Source: Myxococcales bacterium (GTDB taxonomy: Bacteria > Myxococcota_A > Polyangia > Palsa-1104). From it: a DNA stretch of 10,158 nucleotides. A program made the translations under genes and the position numbers. The notes beneath the pieces were generated by a model that searched no databases, had not been told where the DNA came from, and saw only the letters and a list, made by a program, of their open reading frames with translations. Of the stretch, positions 6,949 to 10,158 are shown piece after piece (position 1 is the first letter of the stretch; each line of letters begins with the position of its first letter). Location: positions 8,838 through 18,995 of the forward strand of contig JAHFDU010000030.1 of the NCBI GenBank assembly GCA_023248835.1. Direction: 5' to 3'.

Positions 6949-6954
6949 ATCATA
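6949..6954 (-). promoter_or_regulatory. Possible -10 element of gshA
   Basis: The minus strand reads TATGAT (5 of 6 against TATAAT), 14 nt before the gshA start codon. No good -35 hexamer lies at 16-18 nt spacing, so the call is weak. If used, the mRNA would be almost leaderless. Confidence 0.25.
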
Positions 6955-6963
6955 ACTATTCAC

Positions 6964-7113
6964 AGGGGGACGTTCCCGTTCGCCCTCGCTCTCGGCGCAT
7001 TCGCGCCGGCTCGGGCCGAACCCCCTCGTCGAGCAAAGCCCGACGGTTCGGCTTCGCACTCGGACCATTAAGGTCCGGCTCAGCCTCCCCACCCGCCGCG
7101 CGAGAACCGCGCG
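6964..7113. other. Hairpin-rich structured intergenic element
   Basis: Between gshA and the epimerase gene lies a run of perfect or near-perfect hairpins. They are: CGGCGC-ATTC-GCGCCG (6993-7008); a flanking stem GTTCGCCC (6978-6985) with GGGCCGAAC (7013-7021, one bulge); GCCGAACC (7015-7022) with GGTTCGGC (7045-7052), enclosing GTCG/CGAC (7028-7031/7041-7044); CGGACC-ATTAA-GGTCCG (7061-7077); and CGCGCG-AGAAC-CGCGCG (7097-7113). The second and third stems compete for the same bases (7015-7021). No T-run follows any hairpin on either strand, so it is not a simple intrinsic terminator. It could be a gshA leader on the minus strand, or a dispersed palindromic repeat. Confidence 0.6.
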
Positions 7114-7180
7114 AGTTTCGGATTGCTGTCAACAACACCAGTCGGCATTCTATGCATACTCCGTGAACGTTCATACCGGA

Positions 7181-8008
7181 TCATTCCAGCAGTGTGATCG
7201 CGAACCAGGTTTTGCGCACTTCGCGCGAACCGATGTGGGCAAGGTCGGGACGATTGAGCGAATTGGGCCGCCCGACCCAAGGCTCGACGCAAACAAAATC
7301 CTTACCACGCAGCGTCCATACCACCAGATGGCAAAACGCCGCCTCCCAGCTCAAGCGAATCTTGCGCCTGCCCGGTCGCTCGAGAATCGTCTCCGGAACC
7401 AAGTGGTTGAGCAGATGCAGATCGACCTCAGGCTGCGTCAGGTCGAGACCGGAAAAAGTAACTTCTCGGTGCGCGACGTTGTCCCACGCGTGCGTCGCGT
7501 CGGTGGAGATCTTGAGGGTGCTTTTTTCGCCCTCGGCGATCGCAAAATAGGGGTGAAATCCCGGTGCAAAAGGCATCGGGCGATTCGATAAGTTGGCGTA
7601 GGTCTGCTCGATGGTCAGCGTATTTCCTGACGCGCGGTAGCGCATGCGCACATCGAAATCAAAAGGAAACACGGCGCGTGTCTCGGCGCTTGCCGCCAGC
7701 CGCAGCTCCAGCGAACGAGCGTCCTCTGGGGCGGCCGAAACTTGCCACGGCATGGCGCGGGCGAATCCATGCTGGCCGAGCGCATAGGTTTTTCCATCGA
7801 GGATGTAGCGATCTTCGTCGAGCTTGCCGGCAATCGGAAACAGCACCGGAATGCCGCCCCGCACCTTGCCGCGCGGATCATCGAGCGTCGCCGCATCGAG
7901 ATAAAGTAGCTCCTCGCCGCTGACGCAGAGCCGGGTCATCATGCCACCGCGCTCGGGCGCGATTTCCGCCTGCACATTGTCCGACTCAATGCGAACCAGT
8001 TTGGCCAT
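7181..8008 (-). CDS. Aldose 1-epimerase family protein (sugar or hexose-6-phosphate mutarotase)
   Basis: A 275-residue cytosolic protein of the galactose-mutarotase-like superfamily, which interconverts alpha and beta anomers of free or phosphorylated hexoses. Conserved blocks: RGGMMTRL (20-27), GGIPVLFPIAGKL (51-63), GQHGFAR with the likely acid His80, APGFHPYFAI with His152, and FVCVEPWVGRPNSLN with the likely catalytic base Glu242. The PVLFPIAG stretch and lack of a signal peptide favour the hexose-6-phosphate mutarotase or YeaD/YihR-like side of the family over secreted GalM. I start at ATG 8006-8008 because AAGG (8018-8021, minus strand) stands 9 nt upstream and homologues begin near this point; ATG 8014 is an alternative, and a frame extension to 8059 adds a tail without homology. 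The gene is divergent from the bactofilin gene, with 74 bp between the starts. The exact sugar is not determined. Confidence 0.87.
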   Translation of the reverse strand: MAKLVRIESDNVQAEIAPERGGMMTRLCVSGEELLYLDAATLDDPRGKVRGGIPVLFPIAGKLDEDRYILDGKTYALGQHGFARAMPWQVSAAPEDARSLELRLAASAETRAVFPFDFDVRMRYRASGNTLTIEQTYANLSNRPMPFAPGFHPYFAIAEGEKSTLKISTDATHAWDNVAHREVTFSGLDLTQPEVDLHLLNHLVPETILERPGRRKIRLSWEAAFCHLVVWTLRGKDFVCVEPWVGRPNSLNRPDLAHIGSREVRKTWFAITLLE

Positions 8009-8082
8009 GGCCATTAACCTTAGCAGATAACTAAACGGCGAATAGGTTGCTTCTGCCAAGAGGCGCTGATATTTCTCATCAC

Positions 8083-8538
8083 ATGTCCAAGTCGGCCGCG
8101 ACCCTGATTGCAGCGCAGACGCGAATTGGCGGCGCGCTGTTTTCCCAAGATGATGTCGTCATCGAGGGCACCATCGACGGCGCAGTGCTAGGCGAAGCCA
8201 GCGTGACCATTGGGGCGAACGCGCAGATTGCTGGTGAAGTGCGCGGCCGTGACGTTGTCGTGGCGGGCAAACTCGACCATCCGATTTTCGCCAGTGGCAC
8301 CGTGCGACTACTCGCCACCGCTGAGGTGCGCGGCAACATCGAGGCAGTGCGGGTAGCGATGGACGAAGGGGCGTTGTTCGAAGGACAGATGAAAATGGTG
8401 CGATCGGGGCAAACGACGCCCGTGCTGCGTGGGCCATCGGCCACGGCCACGCCTACGCCTACAATCACCGAATTGCCGAGAGAGATTCCGTCGCTGCCGG
8501 AAATCGGCCGCAGCAGACTGATTCGCAAGGCGACATGA
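8083..8538 (+). CDS. Bactofilin family protein (polymer-forming cytoskeletal scaffold)
   Basis: A 151-residue protein. Residues 8 to about 105 are a bactofilin (DUF583) core: short, regularly spaced hydrophobic/Gly repeats (IGGALFSQDDVVIEGTIDG, VLGEASVTIGANAQIAGEVRG, RDVVVAGKLDHPIFASGTVRL, AEVRGNIEAVRVAMDEGALFEGQMKM) that form a right-handed beta helix. Bactofilins polymerise without nucleotide and act as membrane-associated scaffolds for cell shape, stalks, polar protein placement or chromosome organisation. The C-terminal tail (106-151) is polar, Thr/Pro-rich then basic, and probably disordered. ATG 8083 is chosen because the core begins just after it; a TTG at 8047 in the same frame is possible but less likely. 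No Shine-Dalgarno is evident. The stop overlaps the pyrE start as ATGA (8535-8538), so the two are probably translated together. No M23 peptidase partner gene is adjacent. Confidence 0.87.
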   Translation: MSKSAATLIAAQTRIGGALFSQDDVVIEGTIDGAVLGEASVTIGANAQIAGEVRGRDVVVAGKLDHPIFASGTVRLLATAEVRGNIEAVRVAMDEGALFEGQMKMVRSGQTTPVLRGPSATATPTPTITELPREIPSLPEIGRSRLIRKAT

Positions 8539-9080
8539 GTCAGCGAGATCGATTGCTCGAACTTTTGCGCACGCTGTCCTATGAGAAAAAAGAGGTCACG
8601 CTCGCCTCGGGACGAAAATCCAATTTTTACATCGACTGCAAACAGACCATTCTCAGCGCCGAGGGCCATTTTCTCGTCGGCAACTTGGTCTTTGATCTTT
8701 TGCAAGAGAAGGCGCCGCAAGTCAAAGCCGTCGGTGGACTCACCATGGGAGCCGATCCAATCGCCAGCGCGGTAGCGACTATCTCCTGGCAGCGCCAGCG
8801 GCCGCTCAATGCGTTCTATGTGCGCAAAGAGCCAAAAGGCCACGGCACGCAAAAATGGATCGAGGGTGACAAACAGGTCGTCGCCGGCACTGAGGTGGCG
8901 ATTGTCGAGGATGTCTGCACCACCGGCGGCTCAGCGTTCAAAGCGATCGAGCGCGCCCGTCTGCACGGCTTGGTGGTACGCCACGCGATCACGCTGGTTG
9001 ATCGCGAAGAGGGCGGCCGTGAACTCATCGAACGCGAAGTGCCGATGACCGCTCTTTTTCGTAAGCGAGACTTCCTATGA
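8535..9080 (+). CDS. pyrE: Orotate phosphoribosyltransferase
   Basis: A 181-residue cytosolic enzyme that transfers ribose-5-phosphate from PRPP to orotate, giving OMP in de novo pyrimidine synthesis (EC 2.4.2.10). The PRPP-binding motif VAIVEDVCTTGGSA (121-134, acidic pair Glu125-Asp126) is intact. The flexible catalytic loop FYVRKEPKGHGTQKWIEG (94-111) carries Lys98, Lys101 and His103. The N-terminal LASGRKSNFYIDCK (23-36) is the usual orotate/PRPP contact segment. Length is typical of bacterial PyrE. It starts in an ATGA overlap with the bactofilin gene and ends in an ATGA overlap (9077-9080) with the lipoprotein gene, so it sits inside a translationally coupled string rather than with other pyr genes. 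A weak AAGG lies 4 nt before the ATG. Confidence 0.97.
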   Translation: MSQRDRLLELLRTLSYEKKEVTLASGRKSNFYIDCKQTILSAEGHFLVGNLVFDLLQEKAPQVKAVGGLTMGADPIASAVATISWQRQRPLNAFYVRKEPKGHGTQKWIEGDKQVVAGTEVAIVEDVCTTGGSAFKAIERARLHGLVVRHAITLVDREEGGRELIEREVPMTALFRKRDFL

Positions 9081-9685
9081 GAAGACTCTTTTTTGCTCTG
9101 TCGTTGGTCGCCGCCTGTGGCCACAATCGGGTCTCGCTTGAGCCACCGGGTCAGCCGATTTCGCACAAAGAGTATGTCGACGAGCTCAAGCGCTGGTCGC
9201 GCCATGGCCAGATCTTTTTTGATTTCGATGCGGCGTTGCAAGTCGACGCAACTTTCAAGTCGGTCGAGTTTCGCCAAGCCTACGCTTCGCAGTGGATCGA
9301 GCTTTATCACGTCAGTCCTACCAGAGCCGGCGAGGCGCGTCAGCAAATCCTCGACGACGGGGGCCAGAGCTACGAGTTTTTTCTCTCCACCGCCGCGCAC
9401 TATCAAGAGCTCAATGATTTTTCACGCCGCTCAGTCTGGCGGGTCGCCTTGGTCAATGACGATGGCAACGAAGTGCTGCCTGTCACCGTCGACGCTCTGC
9501 GCGACAAGCGCGACATGTATGCGGCTTTTTTCCCCTACATCTCGGTCTTCGCTCGCACCTGGCGGGTGCGTTTTCCACGCGCTCTTCCCGACGGCAAGCC
9601 GCTCATTTCTTCAGGGACCAAGGTGGTCACTCTGCGACTCTCGGGTCCGCCGGGTTCGGTCGACCTAGCTTGGAAACTGCGGTGA
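9077..9685 (+). CDS. Uncharacterised lipoprotein coupled to pyrE
   Basis: A 202-residue protein whose N terminus MRRLFFALSLVAAC is a lipoprotein signal peptide: two Arg, a hydrophobic stretch and a lipobox LVAAC with the lipidated Cys14. The mature part begins GHNRVSLEPPGQ. It should be exported and anchored to a membrane facing the periplasm or surface. I do not recognise the family. Visible features are a charged, aromatic-rich region (about 30-100: EYVDELKRWSRHGQIFFDFDAALQV and a likely amphipathic helix around SQWIELYHV), then a beta-like C-terminal half with RDMYAAFFPYISVFARTWRVRFPR (143-166) and a closing LRLSGPPGSVDLAWKLR. No catalytic motif stands out. The start overlaps the pyrE stop in ATGA. 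The next gene, 36 bp downstream, also encodes a probable lipoprotein, which hints at an envelope role. Confidence 0.78.
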   Translation: MRRLFFALSLVAACGHNRVSLEPPGQPISHKEYVDELKRWSRHGQIFFDFDAALQVDATFKSVEFRQAYASQWIELYHVSPTRAGEARQQILDDGGQSYEFFLSTAAHYQELNDFSRRSVWRVALVNDDGNEVLPVTVDALRDKRDMYAAFFPYISVFARTWRVRFPRALPDGKPLISSGTKVVTLRLSGPPGSVDLAWKLR

Positions 9686-9721
9686 CTTGACGTTTGTTGT
9701 AGACCGTGCGAAACGGACGTC

Positions 9722-10158
9722 ATGAACCTTCGCCGCGCTCTGTGGACGGTGGCTTTCGCAGCGTGCTCTCGCGGTGGTCCGATGGCTCCCGAGCCGATGC
9801 CAACTGATGCCAGTCCTCCTGCGGTCGAACGCGTGGACGGCGTTGCGAAACCTGCGACAGATGCGATGCCGACCAGCACCGGCTGCATGGATGACTCGCG
9901 TCATCTGCCACCGGAAGTGTATGCAACGCCCGAAGCGGGCGAAACGCCCTATCTTGAGGTCCTCCATCGTGCCAGCAAGAGCATTCACGTCGAGATTTAT
10001 CTTTTGGGCTCTGGTGGCATCCTCGACAGTCTGATCGAAAAAGCAAAAGCTGGCATTGAGGTCAAGTTGATCCTCGACAAGAGTGAGATCCGCACCAACC
10101 AAAAATATGCCGACCTGCTCACTGCGGCCGGCGCGCAAGTCGAATGGAGCGATCCTCG
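9722..10158 (+). CDS. Phospholipase-D-like domain lipoprotein, 3'-truncated
   Basis: An open frame from ATG 9722 runs off the right edge; 145 residues are visible. The N terminus MNLRRALWTVAFAACSRGG looks like a lipoprotein signal with Cys15 (FAAC; Phe at -3 is less usual). A Pro/Ala/Thr-rich linker (20-65) follows. From about 75, ETPYLEVLHRASKSIHVEIYLLGSGGILDSLIEKAKAGIEVKLILDKSEIRTNQKYADLL then GAQVEWSDP is the first half of a PLD/cardiolipin-synthase-type domain (helix, strand VEIYLL, helix, strand VKLILD). The HxK(x)4D motif normally comes shortly after the point where the window ends, so catalytic competence cannot be checked. Members act as phosphodiesterases or phosphatidyl transferases on lipids or nucleic acids; export of this one would favour envelope lipid. 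It probably belongs to the bactofilin-pyrE-lipoprotein transcript. Confidence 0.85.
   Translation, partial: MNLRRALWTVAFAACSRGGPMAPEPMPTDASPPAVERVDGVAKPATDAMPTSTGCMDDSRHLPPEVYATPEAGETPYLEVLHRASKSIHVEIYLLGSGGILDSLIEKAKAGIEVKLILDKSEIRTNQKYADLLTAAGAQVEWSDP

Noticed and set aside
7061..7077. Intrinsic terminator after the epimerase gene at the CGGACC/GGTCCG hairpin
   Set aside because: The stem is perfect but no T-run follows it on the minus strand, so it lacks the second half of an intrinsic terminator.
7127..7132. A perfect minus-strand TTGACA as the -35 of a gshA promoter
   Set aside because: At 16, 17 and 18 nt spacing the hexamers are GC-rich (for example CGGTTC) with no resemblance to a -10 box.
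8009..8059. N-terminal extension of the epimerase to a start at 8059
   Set aside because: The extra 17 residues do not resemble the family N terminus, and a better-placed AAGG supports the ATG at 8008.
8447..8464. Short TATPTPT-type repeat in the bactofilin tail as a tandem repeat locus
   Set aside because: Only two or three imperfect hexamer units coding a Thr/Pro linker; nothing beyond ordinary low complexity.
8079..8852. A 257-residue minus frame opposite the bactofilin and pyrE genes
   Set aside because: It covers two genes with clear families on the + strand and shows no motif of its own.

Overview
The window is ordinary-looking chromosomal DNA of a GC-rich bacterium. It is dense with genes, has several ATGA/GTGA overlaps, and carries no phage, transposase, CRISPR, tRNA or rRNA signal. 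The gene content is a bacterial PI-PLC C1-type protein, ABC-2 exporters, a STAS/zinc-ribbon protein with a C-terminal membrane anchor, a plant/proteobacterial-type glutamate-cysteine ligase, a bactofilin and lipoproteins. This fits a delta-proteobacterial lineage, most likely Myxococcota or a relative. That placement is inferred from protein resemblance alone.

Region 1 (1-1039, +) is the 3' part of a gene for a secreted-type, Ca2+-dependent phosphoinositide phospholipase C family protein; its start lies left of the window. Region 2 (1054-4530, -) is a four-gene ABC-2 exporter operon, read right to left as ATPase, permease, ATPase, permease. All three junctions overlap by 4 bp. Region 3 (4531-4839) is a 309-bp divergent spacer. 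It holds the Shine-Dalgarno of the ABC operon, a tandem octamer and a REP-like pair of inverted heptamer arrays. Region 4 (4840-5640, +) is the STAS/zinc-ribbon/tail-anchor gene. Its 3' end overlaps by 23 bp the 3' end of the convergent gshA (5618-6934, -).

Region 5 (6935-7180) is a short but highly structured spacer with several perfect hairpins, two of which compete for the same bases. Next comes an aldose-1-epimerase-like gene (7181-8008, -). Region 6 (8083 to the end, +) is a run of bactofilin, pyrE, an unrecognised lipoprotein and a phospholipase-D-family lipoprotein. The first three are joined by ATGA overlaps, and the PLD gene follows after 36 bp and runs off the right edge.

Most genes are independent housekeeping or envelope functions: glutathione synthesis, pyrimidine synthesis, sugar mutarotation and cell-shape scaffold. 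No complete novel system is evident. The parts most worth a second look are the two structured intergenic elements (4615-4760 and 6964-7113), the STAS/zinc-ribbon/anchor protein, the double ABC operon, and the uncharacterised lipoprotein translationally coupled to pyrE.
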